Source: Candidatus Bathyarchaeota archaeon (GTDB taxonomy: Archaea; Thermoproteota; Bathyarchaeia; Bathyarchaeales; UBA233). Taken from it: DNA of 5,650 bases. Location of the stretch: assembly GCA_029907045.1 (NCBI GenBank), contig JARYMR010000093.1, positions 1 to 5,650 of the forward strand, in the 5' to 3' direction. The translations under genes were made by a program, and so were the position numbers. The notes beneath the pieces were generated by a model, which saw only the letters and a program-made list of their open reading frames with translations, was not told the DNA's origin and searched no databases. Numbering within the stretch: the stretch's first letter is position 1; every line of letters starts with the position of its first letter. Positions 1 to 5,615 of this stretch are shown here, piece after piece.

Positions 1-142
1 TTGCACACACCGCCCGTCGTTCCACCCGAGCGACTCCTGGGTGAGGCGTGGTCCTAAGTGGCTGCGTCGAATCCAGGTTTCGTGAGGGGGGAAAAGTCGT
101 AACAAGGTGGCCGTAGGGGAACCTGCGGCCGGATCACCTCCT
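1..142 (+). rRNA. 16S ribosomal RNA, 3' end (partial)
   Basis: The window opens inside small-subunit rRNA at the universal TTGCACACACCGCCCGTC segment (around E. coli position 1390) and runs through the top of helix 44, the decoding-site stretch AAAAGTCGTAACAAGG, helix 45 with its GGGGAACCTGC hairpin (the site dimethylated by KsgA/Dim1), and the terminal GGATCACCTCCT at 131-142. The C in TTGCACAC and the GTGGCCGTAGGGGAACC segment fit archaea. The last bases are the anti-Shine-Dalgarno, and they match the GGAG and GAGAGTGA motifs found before genes in this window. The 5' part lies outside the window. The mature 3' end is placed at 142 by comparison and could be off by a base or two. The segment is clearly more GC-rich than the flanking DNA. 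Confidence 0.98.
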
Positions 143-161
143 ATGCAATAAAGCTTTGCAT
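143..161 (+). other. Hairpin directly after the 16S 3' end
   Basis: Bases 143-148 (ATGCAA) pair perfectly with 156-161 (TTGCAT) around a 7-base loop. The stem starts on the first base after the predicted mature 16S end, so it may mark the end for trailer processing or protect it. It is not followed immediately by a T-run, so it is not a classic bacterial-type terminator. The usual archaeal bulge-helix-bulge processing stem needs the 16S leader, which is outside the window and cannot be tested here. Confidence 0.4.
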
Positions 162-221
162 TGCCGACTGGAAGAGAAAGGAAAACACCGCAAACGCCAA
201 AGCCCCAAAACTTAATGTCAA

Positions 222-313
222 TTTTTATGGTTTCCGCGTTACTAAATTGGATACCCTCTCTAGGTTTTTGGTTATGGAAAACGCCAATAATAGACCTCCC
301 CCTCTAGATTTTT
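222..313 (+). terminator. T-run cluster, likely 16S transcript termination zone
   Basis: Three runs of five T occur on the rRNA strand in the spacer, at 222-226, 265-269 and 309-313. Archaeal RNA polymerase terminates at T-rich stretches, often several in a row, so this is the most likely place where the 16S transcript ends before it meets the converging rqcH gene. Two of the runs sit in a repeated context (CTCTCTAGG before 265-269 and CCCTCTAGA before 309-313). Otherwise the 173-base spacer 143-315 shows no tRNA, no 23S start and no reading frame that I would support. Confidence 0.4.
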
Positions 314-315
314 CA

Positions 316-2376
316 CTAAGAGTTGTCGTCTGCTAAAATCCTGCCTTTGCCGAAGGGAATAAACTCCCTTATTTCTTCCACGGAAGCCCTTAAAACTTTC
401 TCTTTTAATTCTTTCGGAATTTTTGCAGCCAACGTCTTCAAAATTTGTTTTAAAAATTCTTTGCCGCTTTCTTCTCCTGGCACGATTATGGCGTAAGTTT
501 TTGTTTTTGCCCTAACAGCCTCAACTGGTCCGCCAACAAATTTTGTTTCACCATTTTCTTCGACTACGCCAATGGCTATTTTTAGGGGAGTGTTGCGCAT
601 CCAATTCCTTTTCCCACTGACAACAAAGGCTCCGTGGGGTACGTATTCGCCTGATGGTCCAGTTTTGCTTAATTGTTCTGGTTTTACCCAGTAAACGTCA
701 ATTGTTGCGAAGCCTTCTCGCCAGCCCCGCGAGTATGCGGCTGCGAATTGTGCTGCTTCTTTTAGGCATTGTTCGCTTGGCTCTTTACCGTCAGTTTTGA
801 TTACAACGAAGGGGGCGCCGACAATATCTGCGTGAAAGACTATATCCATGGGCTCCGTGTATTTTTTGATTAAAACCTCATTGGTGGTCGCATCTTTGCC
901 TTCAACAACCAAAAAGTCATCCGAAGATTTGAACCACCTAAACTTTTCAAACCACTCTTTACCTTTAACTCGACGCTTTTCAAGCGTTTCCAAAATTTCA
1001 AAGGGCTTAGCGCTTTCTAAAGCTTCTGCTTTCTGAATTTTTGCTTCAATTTCCATCAGTTTTTTGCGGTTTTCTTCCATGGCGACTTTGGCGCCAGCCA
1101 ACTTCTGTTTAGCCTTTTTGCTTCTTTCATAGTATTGTGCAGCAATGTCAAACAATTTCTTCCGCAAACCCAAACCAAATCTTAAACTTTCAACACAAAC
1201 GTAAATCACCAAGCCTTTCGCATCGAAGGAATCGAAAAATATGCTGGGTTTTTTGCCAGTTTTCTTTTCGGCTAAAACTTCGGAAACAACGTCGCTCCAA
1301 TTTTTGCCAGCCTTTTTCCCATTCAAAAATTTGTCCAGTAAAGCTTGCAGTTCGCCAGCATGGGCGTAGATGGCATCTCCAATACGTTTAGCGCTGTTAG
1401 CTTCAGCTTCGGTTTCAGCCAAAATTTTCTCTTGACTTTCGATAACACGTTTGAACCTTTCAGCTTCTTCCTTCAGCTTTTCAGCTTCAACACTAACTCT
1501 AACCTTTTCGAAAGCTTCAGCTCTAACATAAAATTCGTCCAAGGCTTCGTTAAAGCTTCCATAAAATTGATGCTTTAGCTTTTCATAACGTTTAAGCCTA
1601 AAAGGCACAAAATCCATAAACTCACCCTTTTCATCTAAAATAATGCATGGTTCCAATTTTCCATTAATAACTTGCATGAGCAAATTCTGTAGGCAATCGA
1701 AAAAGGCGTGAACTTCGGAGTCGTTTAGTTTGTTGCAGGGCTTGGTTTTCTCTATTCCAGCCCTTAACAAAACTTCTTCGGCATAAATGCCGCCGATGCC
1801 TAAGAAGCGTGCAATAGCCCTGACTACTTCGACATTGCCAAAACTTCTTAAGGCAATGGTCAACTCTTCCTTGCTGACTTTGAAGGGGTTTTTTGACCTT
1901 GATGGAGCAAAAGTAAATGGTTCATTGCGGAGAATGTTTCGGTCTCGCATTCTTTTATACGCTAAAGCATGGAGAATCTTGCCGTTGCTGTCTACTAGGA
2001 TTATGTTGCCATCGCCAAAAATTTCCAAAACAAGCCTCAAATCCCCCATTTTACCCTTAAAAGTGAAAACCACAACCCTCTCAAACTCATGCTGTTCAAC
2101 GTTTGCTAATGTGGCATTACGCAAATATTTCCTCAAAGCCATGCAAAAAGCTGGAGGAGTCGAAGGCTTTTCCATGGCATAAGATGTTAAATGTAAACGC
2201 TCTCCAGCTTCTAAAACTAGATGGAAAGCTGGCTTATCTGGTTTGTGCAGTTTGAAAAGTAGAATTTTAGAGTCTAACTGGTAAACGTTGTTAACACGAG
2301 AACCTTCAATAACATTTTTTAATTCGCCGACAACGGCGGCTACATCAAAGCTTGTAAATTCCTTTTTTCGCTGCAT
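316..2376 (-). CDS. rqcH: RqcH / NEMF-type ribosome quality control protein (NFACT family)
   Basis: This is the archaeal member of the Rqc2/NEMF/RqcH family, which binds large ribosomal subunits obstructed by peptidyl-tRNA and, in bacteria and eukaryotes, directs C-terminal tailing of the stalled peptide. With the start used here it has 686 residues, a normal length. Domains in order are: NFACT-N at about 7-160 (TSFDVAAVV at the start, then PPAFCMALRKYL), a helix-hairpin-helix segment at about 184-208, two coiled-coil arms at about 284-328 and 413-458, and NFACT-R at about 474-603 (FHADIVGAPFVV and HGAFVVSGKRN). The conserved Asp of the first motif is D11. The Asp-Arg pair needed for tailing in Rqc2 and RqcH appears as Glu-Arg (E99-R100). 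The frame stays open upstream to a TTG at 2427, but the family begins just before TSFD. Of the ATGs at 2382 and 2376, the latter has GTGA 7 bases upstream and a TATA-like box about 26 bases upstream. The gene converges on the 16S gene. Confidence 0.95.
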   Translation of the reverse strand: MQRKKEFTSFDVAAVVGELKNVIEGSRVNNVYQLDSKILLFKLHKPDKPAFHLVLEAGERLHLTSYAMEKPSTPPAFCMALRKYLRNATLANVEQHEFERVVVFTFKGKMGDLRLVLEIFGDGNIILVDSNGKILHALAYKRMRDRNILRNEPFTFAPSRSKNPFKVSKEELTIALRSFGNVEVVRAIARFLGIGGIYAEEVLLRAGIEKTKPCNKLNDSEVHAFFDCLQNLLMQVINGKLEPCIILDEKGEFMDFVPFRLKRYEKLKHQFYGSFNEALDEFYVRAEAFEKVRVSVEAEKLKEEAERFKRVIESQEKILAETEAEANSAKRIGDAIYAHAGELQALLDKFLNGKKAGKNWSDVVSEVLAEKKTGKKPSIFFDSFDAKGLVIYVCVESLRFGLGLRKKLFDIAAQYYERSKKAKQKLAGAKVAMEENRKKLMEIEAKIQKAEALESAKPFEILETLEKRRVKGKEWFEKFRWFKSSDDFLVVEGKDATTNEVLIKKYTEPMDIVFHADIVGAPFVVIKTDGKEPSEQCLKEAAQFAAAYSRGWREGFATIDVYWVKPEQLSKTGPSGEYVPHGAFVVSGKRNWMRNTPLKIAIGVVEENGETKFVGGPVEAVRAKTKTYAIIVPGEESGKEFLKQILKTLAAKIPKELKEKVLRASVEEIREFIPFGKGRILADDNS

Positions 2377-2397
2377 TTCCATTTCACGTCTAAAAGG

Positions 2398-2405
2398 TAA
2401 ATATG
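2398..2405 (-). promoter_or_regulatory. Candidate TATA box for rqcH
   Basis: On the minus strand CATATTTA is centred about 25-26 bases before the ATG at 2376, the spacing expected if transcription starts at or next to the start codon (a leaderless or nearly leaderless mRNA). It lies in the 69-base gap after the upstream co-directional gene, so rqcH may have its own promoter rather than rely on read-through. A second AT-rich candidate, CTATTTAT, is centred near 2420. This is inferred from position and composition only. Confidence 0.35.
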
Positions 2406-2445
2406 ATGAGTAGCCATAAATAGGCAACCAAAATTGTCGAGTTTT

Positions 2446-3501
2446 CTAATGGATTACAATTAACGTTCCACAGTATTCGCACTTCACAGAAGTTTCTCCC
2501 TTGTAAATCTCCCGAGTGTATGGTGCACCGCAATGGGGACATCGGACAAGCTGTATTGTGGGTGCTTCCTTAACTGTAGTTCCTTTTATGAACGCTATGT
2601 CTCTGTCAGCTTCTCCGCCGATTATGTAGCTGAAGAACCTTGTTATTATGTCTGCTTCCCATCCCTTCACGTCAAAAGGTGTTTCTGCTAAACCCCGTTC
2701 TGGTTTGAAGCGAATATAAATTCCAGTCCACGCCAACAACCCTACTCTACCCTTAGATATTTCTTGTAAGGCGCCAATGGGCTGTTCTATTAAGACTGTT
2801 CTTTCAACCTTCTTTTTTGTGGCTATGAAAAATTTCTTCTCCAGCACAACTTCTTTCTTTCCTTCAAAAATGAACCTTTGATTTGTGAAGTATAGGGTTC
2901 CCTCGCTTTTTTCGCCACTCATAATTTTTCCTTCTATCGCCAAAACTGGGCTTTCCTCCTGTTTTAGCGGGAAAGTTGCCATGGAGAACAGTTCCATGGT
3001 TTTTTCAGCCACTTTTAGGTCTCTGTCTATGGCGTTAACGCTTGAAATAAACTCGTTAAGGGGTGTGCTTACTTTGCTTGCTTCTAAAGTGGCTCTCATT
3101 TTTATGGATGAGGCTTCAATTGAGAGGCGACTTGCTAAAGAATGACTAAAACCAATGTTTCCGCTATCTATTTCTCTACGTAACCTCTGAGCTTCTGCTT
3201 GCAATCCTCTAATTTGGGTGGTTATTGGTTGGACGCTGTTAAGAAATGCTTGTTTAAGAGTTGGCGCAGCCTCCGTCCACTTTTTTGTAAGTAATTCAAT
3301 GCTTTTTTCAAGATGCCCCATGGCTGCATAACCACGCCCCCGAACGGTCATTAGTCTACTTGGAAGAGAACCCATAGAAGCTTCAACATATGCGATTTTG
3401 CTTTCCACATCGCTTATTGCTCCAGAAGCGCTGGAAAGGTCAGATTCTATGGAGCGAAGCTGAGAATAAAGTGCTTCCTTTTCTCTATCAATCTGTGCCA
3501 T
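2446..3501 (-). CDS. Uncharacterised protein: coiled coil, PH/GRAM-like domain, C-terminal zinc ribbon
   Basis: I do not recognise a named family for this 351-residue protein. Residues 1-45 and about 90-175 are charged and heptad-like, with SQLRSIESDL and LQAEAQRLRREID, and should form coiled-coil helices. Residues about 185-295 look like a bacterial/archaeal PH or GRAM-type beta domain: the stretch EGTLYFTNQRFIFEGKK has the 'G-x-L-x-x-T-x-x-R-x-x-F' pattern of that fold, and a long helix near 280-295 follows. The C-terminus is a zinc ribbon with CPHC at 321-324 and CEYC at 341-344, ending at residue 351. There is no signal peptide or membrane helix, so it is probably cytosolic, perhaps a scaffold binding protein, lipid or nucleic acid. 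The ATG at 3501 is well supported by GGAG at 3508-3511, six bases upstream. It is transcribed towards rqcH with a 69-base gap and divergently from the membrane-protein gene. Function is unknown; a link to ribosome rescue is only suggested by position. Confidence 0.85.
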   Translation of the reverse strand: MAQIDREKEALYSQLRSIESDLSSASGAISDVESKIAYVEASMGSLPSRLMTVRGRGYAAMGHLEKSIELLTKKWTEAAPTLKQAFLNSVQPITTQIRGLQAEAQRLRREIDSGNIGFSHSLASRLSIEASSIKMRATLEASKVSTPLNEFISSVNAIDRDLKVAEKTMELFSMATFPLKQEESPVLAIEGKIMSGEKSEGTLYFTNQRFIFEGKKEVVLEKKFFIATKKKVERTVLIEQPIGALQEISKGRVGLLAWTGIYIRFKPERGLAETPFDVKGWEADIITRFFSYIIGGEADRDIAFIKGTTVKEAPTIQLVRCPHCGAPYTREIYKGETSVKCEYCGTLIVIH

Positions 3502-3507
3502 ATTCTT

Positions 3508-3511
3508 CTCC
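3508..3511 (-). promoter_or_regulatory. Shine-Dalgarno GGAG of the zinc-ribbon gene
   Basis: GGAG on the minus strand, followed by six bases and then the ATG at 3501. It is complementary to the CTCC in the 16S tail seen at the left end of this window, and it fixes the start of the zinc-ribbon gene. Confidence 0.7.
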
Positions 3512-3533
3512 GAACAATAAGAATGTTTGTTGC

Positions 3534-3543
3534 GGAAATAAAA
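3534..3543 (-). promoter_or_regulatory. Candidate TATA box for the zinc-ribbon gene
   Basis: The minus strand reads TTTTATTTCC in the divergent region. Its centre near 3539 predicts a transcript start near 3513, giving a leader of about a dozen bases that just includes the GGAG. This is positional inference. Confidence 0.35.
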
Positions 3544-3573
3544 CTTGCTGAAAAGTTTGTTAGACTGGGCAAC

Positions 3574-3581
3574 TTTTAAAT
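3574..3581 (+). promoter_or_regulatory. Candidate TATA box for the membrane-protein gene
   Basis: TTTTAAAT is centred about 22-23 bases before the ATG at 3600. No Shine-Dalgarno sequence lies before that ATG, only an A/T-rich stretch (CTTAAATATAAG). The arrangement fits a leaderless or nearly leaderless archaeal transcript, with the TATA spacing slightly short of the ideal 26. Confidence 0.45.
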
Positions 3582-3599
3582 CTTAATCTTAAATATAAG

Positions 3600-3932
3600 A
3601 TGGAAGGCGTTGAAAGGGCTATGACGATTATAGAGAAAATATATTGGATTAGGCTGTTGCTTGGTATAGTTGCAGCCTTAGCATCCACCGCATATACACA
3701 AGCAAGAGTTGTCCCTATCGATGTTGTGGACTATAGCGTTTTTTTGAACGGCATAAGCATAGCAATAATAGTGTACATAATATCTTTTTACATAATGAAG
3801 TTCAAGTGGGCAACTAAGGTTGAAAAATCGCAGAAAATTCTCACAACTGGTGTTGGCATATACTTTATTTCATGGCTGGTTTTTTGGGTTCTCTTCTACA
3901 CGATAATGGCCGGACCGCCGCCACAACCATAA
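3600..3932 (+). CDS. Small three-helix membrane protein, possible EMC6-like
   Basis: This 110-residue protein has three hydrophobic helices at about 16-34, 46-66 and 83-104. The loop between helices 2 and 3 is rich in Lys (K67, K69, K73, K76, K79), which by the positive-inside rule puts it in the cytoplasm, giving N-terminus in and C-terminus out. The tail is short and proline-rich (GPPPQP). The size, three-helix topology and last helix (TTGVG...LVFWVLFYTIM) resemble eukaryotic EMC6, a subunit of the ER membrane protein insertion complex, whose last helix as I remember it carries TGG...VLFWTFLY. This is a resemblance by eye, not a demonstrated homology. The start at 3600 is chosen for the TATA spacing; an ATG at 3621 (giving MTIIEKIYW) is an alternative. 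The gene stands alone on the + strand, divergent from the zinc-ribbon gene, with its stop 2 bases from the stop of the converging gene. Confidence 0.85.
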   Translation: MEGVERAMTIIEKIYWIRLLLGIVAALASTAYTQARVVPIDVVDYSVFLNGISIAIIVYIISFYIMKFKWATKVEKSQKILTTGVGIYFISWLVFWVLFYTIMAGPPPQP

Positions 3933-3934
3933 GC

Positions 3935-4393
3935 TTATTTGGGCTTTTTTCCAAGAAAATTCTCCATTGTAGCTTGTCTTTCATCATCTTTTAAAGTTTC
4001 CAGCCTTCCCCTTTCAGAAACTGTGTTATTTACGTGTGGATTGTTTGTGAAATTCATTCTACTGAGCACATGCATACAGTCTGCCCATGCTGAGAAAAAT
4101 CCACGGTCAAAGTCTCCGTGAAGTCTATTCTGGACATGACTTAGAAACTCTCGCCTATAACTGTGTAAGGCTCCTTTATCGTTTAAATCCAGTTTCGAGA
4201 AAAATGCGTACGAGTCATTGTTGTTTGAGCGTCTGGCAAGCATCATTCCATACAAACCTCTAAAATAACCTCTATTCCATTCAGTCTTATGCATTTTCTG
4301 TTTAATCTTCTCCAGTTCCCGTTCCGCTTCGGCAAACTGCCTATTAACTAAAAGCTGGAAGTACCGTGTGACTAAAACTCTTGGAATAGGCAT
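3935..4393 (-). CDS. Uncharacterised small helical protein downstream of radA
   Basis: I cannot name this 152-residue protein. It appears all-helical and soluble: the N-terminal half (residues about 8-56) looks like two to three amphipathic helices in a TPR-like arrangement (RYFQLLVNRQFAEAERELEKI), followed by a motif that looks conserved, EWNRGYFRGLYGMMLARRS at 38-56, and by FDRGFFSAWADCMHVLSRM near 95-113. The C-terminus is charged and probably disordered. It carries no metal-binding cluster, signal peptide or membrane helix. A TTG at 4399 overlaps the TGA stop of radA, while the ATG at 4393 begins 2 bases after that stop; the ATG is preferred as the stronger codon, and either placement implies translational coupling to radA. 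No good Shine-Dalgarno is visible (GAGG abuts the ATG). Co-expression with RadA suggests, but does not show, a role near recombination. Confidence 0.85.
   Translation of the reverse strand: MPIPRVLVTRYFQLLVNRQFAEAERELEKIKQKMHKTEWNRGYFRGLYGMMLARRSNNNDSYAFFSKLDLNDKGALHSYRREFLSHVQNRLHGDFDRGFFSAWADCMHVLSRMNFTNNPHVNNTVSERGRLETLKDDERQATMENFLGKKPK
3945..3950 (+). terminator. T6 run, likely terminator of the membrane-protein gene
   Basis: GGGC followed by six T lies 13 bases after the stop codon on the + strand, inside the 3' coding end of the converging gene, where it encodes the Lys-rich tail GKKPK. T-rich runs are sufficient for archaeal termination. The convergent genes therefore seem to use each other's coding DNA for termination. 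Confidence 0.45.
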
Positions 4394-4395
4394 CC

Positions 4396-5412
4396 TCAAC
4401 GCCCACGAGACTTAGACTTTTCCTCTTCGGAAACATCCTCTATGCCGTTCTCAGTTATTTTAAATATTTCCTCCCCTTCAGGCAAATAGGGACTGGAAAC
4501 TAAGCGAGCAATTCGAACTGGTCCATGGGCAGCTCTTCGAAGATACACGCGGGTGTGGCTTGTATGTCCAACAATGTGACCGCCAACTGGATGCACAGCA
4601 TCACCGAAAAATACGTCTGGTTTCGCCATAACTTGATTGGTAACAACAGCCACAAGGTTGAAGGCTCTTGCTAAACGAATCAGCTTGTGCATGTGCTTGT
4701 TCAGTTTCTGCTGTCTGGAGGCTAACATTTCGCGTCCGAGATATTCACTTCTAAAATGGGCAGTTAGGGAGTCGACAATGATGAGTTTCACGTTATTTTG
4801 TTTTATAACATCGTCAACATTATCTAACAGAAACATTTGGTGGTCAGAAGTGTAGGCTTCGGCGTAAATGATATTTTTAACCACTTGTTCTGGGTCTAAT
4901 CCCAAGTGGCGGGACATCTGCACAATCCTTTCAGTTCTAAAAGTATTTTCCGTGTCTATGTATAAGGCTGCACCAGATAAGCCACCCTTTTCCGGAGGCA
5001 ACTGAACATTAACGCATAATTGGTGGCATAACTGGCTTTTTCCACTTCCATACTCGCCATAGAATTCCGTTATGGTTTGAGTTTCCAAACCGCCGTCAAG
5101 AATTCTGTCTAGGGCTTTGCTTCCAGTTGTTAAACGCAAAACAGTCTGACGCATCCTTAAAAGTTCATCAGCCCTAATGAAGGAAACGCTAATGGAAGAA
5201 CGGGCAGCCTCAATAATAGCAAAAGCCTTTTTCTCGCTTATTCCCGCCGGCTCCAACTCGCGGGCTGTAGCCATAGCCAAAGACTCAACCGTGTGAAAGC
5301 CTAACTCTCTCAATTTTTGTGCTGTGGCTGGACCTATACCCGGCAAGTCTTCCAAAAACTCATATCTTTTTTTAATAGCGCCTTCTTCTTTCCTTTCTTC
5401 CTCTTCACTCAT
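4396..5412 (-). CDS. radA: DNA repair and recombination protein RadA
   Basis: RadA is the archaeal Rad51/RecA-type recombinase: it forms filaments on single-stranded DNA and catalyses ATP-dependent strand exchange. The 338 residues fall within the usual RadA range. In order they show an N-terminal helix-hairpin-helix domain (about 23-72, with LPGIGPATAQKL), the polymerisation motif FIRA (78-81, the FxxA that docks into the next subunit), Walker A GEYGSGKS (119-126), the catalytic-type Glu in DTENTF (E155), Walker B LIIVD (210-214), DNA-binding loop L1 near 219-232, sensor Gln in TNQVMA (Q260), and loop L2 near 262-285 with VGGHIVGHTSHTRVYLR after it. All key residues are present. The frame extends to a GTG at 5424, but the ATG at 5412 has GAGAGTGA eight bases upstream and is preferred. 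It heads a two-gene operon with the 152-aa gene. Confidence 0.97.
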   Translation of the reverse strand: MSEEEERKEEGAIKKRYEFLEDLPGIGPATAQKLRELGFHTVESLAMATARELEPAGISEKKAFAIIEAARSSISVSFIRADELLRMRQTVLRLTTGSKALDRILDGGLETQTITEFYGEYGSGKSQLCHQLCVNVQLPPEKGGLSGAALYIDTENTFRTERIVQMSRHLGLDPEQVVKNIIYAEAYTSDHQMFLLDNVDDVIKQNNVKLIIVDSLTAHFRSEYLGREMLASRQQKLNKHMHKLIRLARAFNLVAVVTNQVMAKPDVFFGDAVHPVGGHIVGHTSHTRVYLRRAAHGPVRIARLVSSPYLPEGEEIFKITENGIEDVSEEEKSKSRGR

Positions 5413-5420
5413 CACGTAGT

Positions 5421-5428
5421 TCACTCTC
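5421..5428 (-). promoter_or_regulatory. Shine-Dalgarno of radA
   Basis: The minus strand reads GAGAGTGA, a near match to GGAGGTGA, which is complementary to the 16S tail TCACCTCC. It ends eight bases before the ATG at 5412 and favours this start over the GTG at 5424, which lies inside the motif. Confidence 0.6.
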
Positions 5429-5442
5429 TTTGCAATTTATCA

Positions 5443-5513
5443 GAGAGTTAGGTTAAGAAATATTTAAAACAAGCGAAGTGTGTCAACGGTTTTTCCGTGG
5501 AGGGTTAGGTTAA
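5443..5513. repeat. Pair of 14-bp direct repeats in the radA divergent region
   Basis: GAGAGTTAGGTTAA at 5443-5456 and GAGGGTTAGGTTAA at 5500-5513 differ at one base and lie 57 bp apart, start to start. One copy sits on the start side of the radA TATA box and the other upstream of it, which is how operator sites for a regulator would be placed. The rest of 5413-5615 shows no gene; a short ACGG-TTTTT-CCGT inverted repeat lies just before the second copy. Confidence 0.55.
5458..5469 (-). promoter_or_regulatory. TATA box of radA
   Basis: TTTTAAATATTT on the minus strand, centred near 5464, is the strongest TATA-like element in this region. It predicts a transcript start near 5438 and a leader of about 26 bases that carries the Shine-Dalgarno. 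Confidence 0.55.
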
Positions 5514-5566
5514 AGTGAAAACTTCTTTTATCGAATCATCTTAAATTTGCTATTAACCAGAGACAA

Positions 5567-5574
5567 GATATAAG
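5567..5574 (+). promoter_or_regulatory. Candidate TATA box for the right-edge gene
   Basis: GATATAAG is centred about 45 bases before the ATG at 5616, predicting a transcript start near 5597 and a leader of about 19 bases that includes the AAGGGA ribosome-binding motif. Confidence 0.4.
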
Positions 5575-5615
5575 TAGCTGAATTTTTCATAAAACCGACA
5601 AAAGAAGGGAAAAAT

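Noticed and set aside
143..315. Possible tRNA-Ala or 23S start after the 16S, as in a normal rRNA operon
   Set aside because: No cloverleaf, no GTTCGA-type T-loop and no 23S-like 5' sequence is visible before the converging rqcH gene ends.
848..2182. Several open frames of 60-130 codons on the + strand across the rqcH region
   Set aside because: They lie antisense to a well-supported NFACT gene, have no ribosome-binding motif or family-like sequence, and their composition follows from the A/T-rich complement of Lys- and Glu-rich codons.
2401..2410. TGATGA at 2404 as a box C of a C/D guide RNA
   Set aside because: No CTGA box D or internal C'/D' pair occurs at suitable spacing, and the bases are explained by the rqcH upstream region.
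2885..3145. 86-codon + strand frame antisense to the zinc-ribbon gene
   Set aside because: It sits fully inside a gene with a clear ribosome-binding site and domain pattern, and has no start signal of its own.
4637..4855. 72-codon + strand frame antisense to radA
   Set aside because: It overlaps the Walker B and L1 coding region of radA; the conserved protein is on the other strand.
5483..5500. ACGG-TTTTT-CCGT inverted repeat as a terminator
   Set aside because: The stem is only 4 bp, and it lies between two divergent promoters where no transcript is expected to end.
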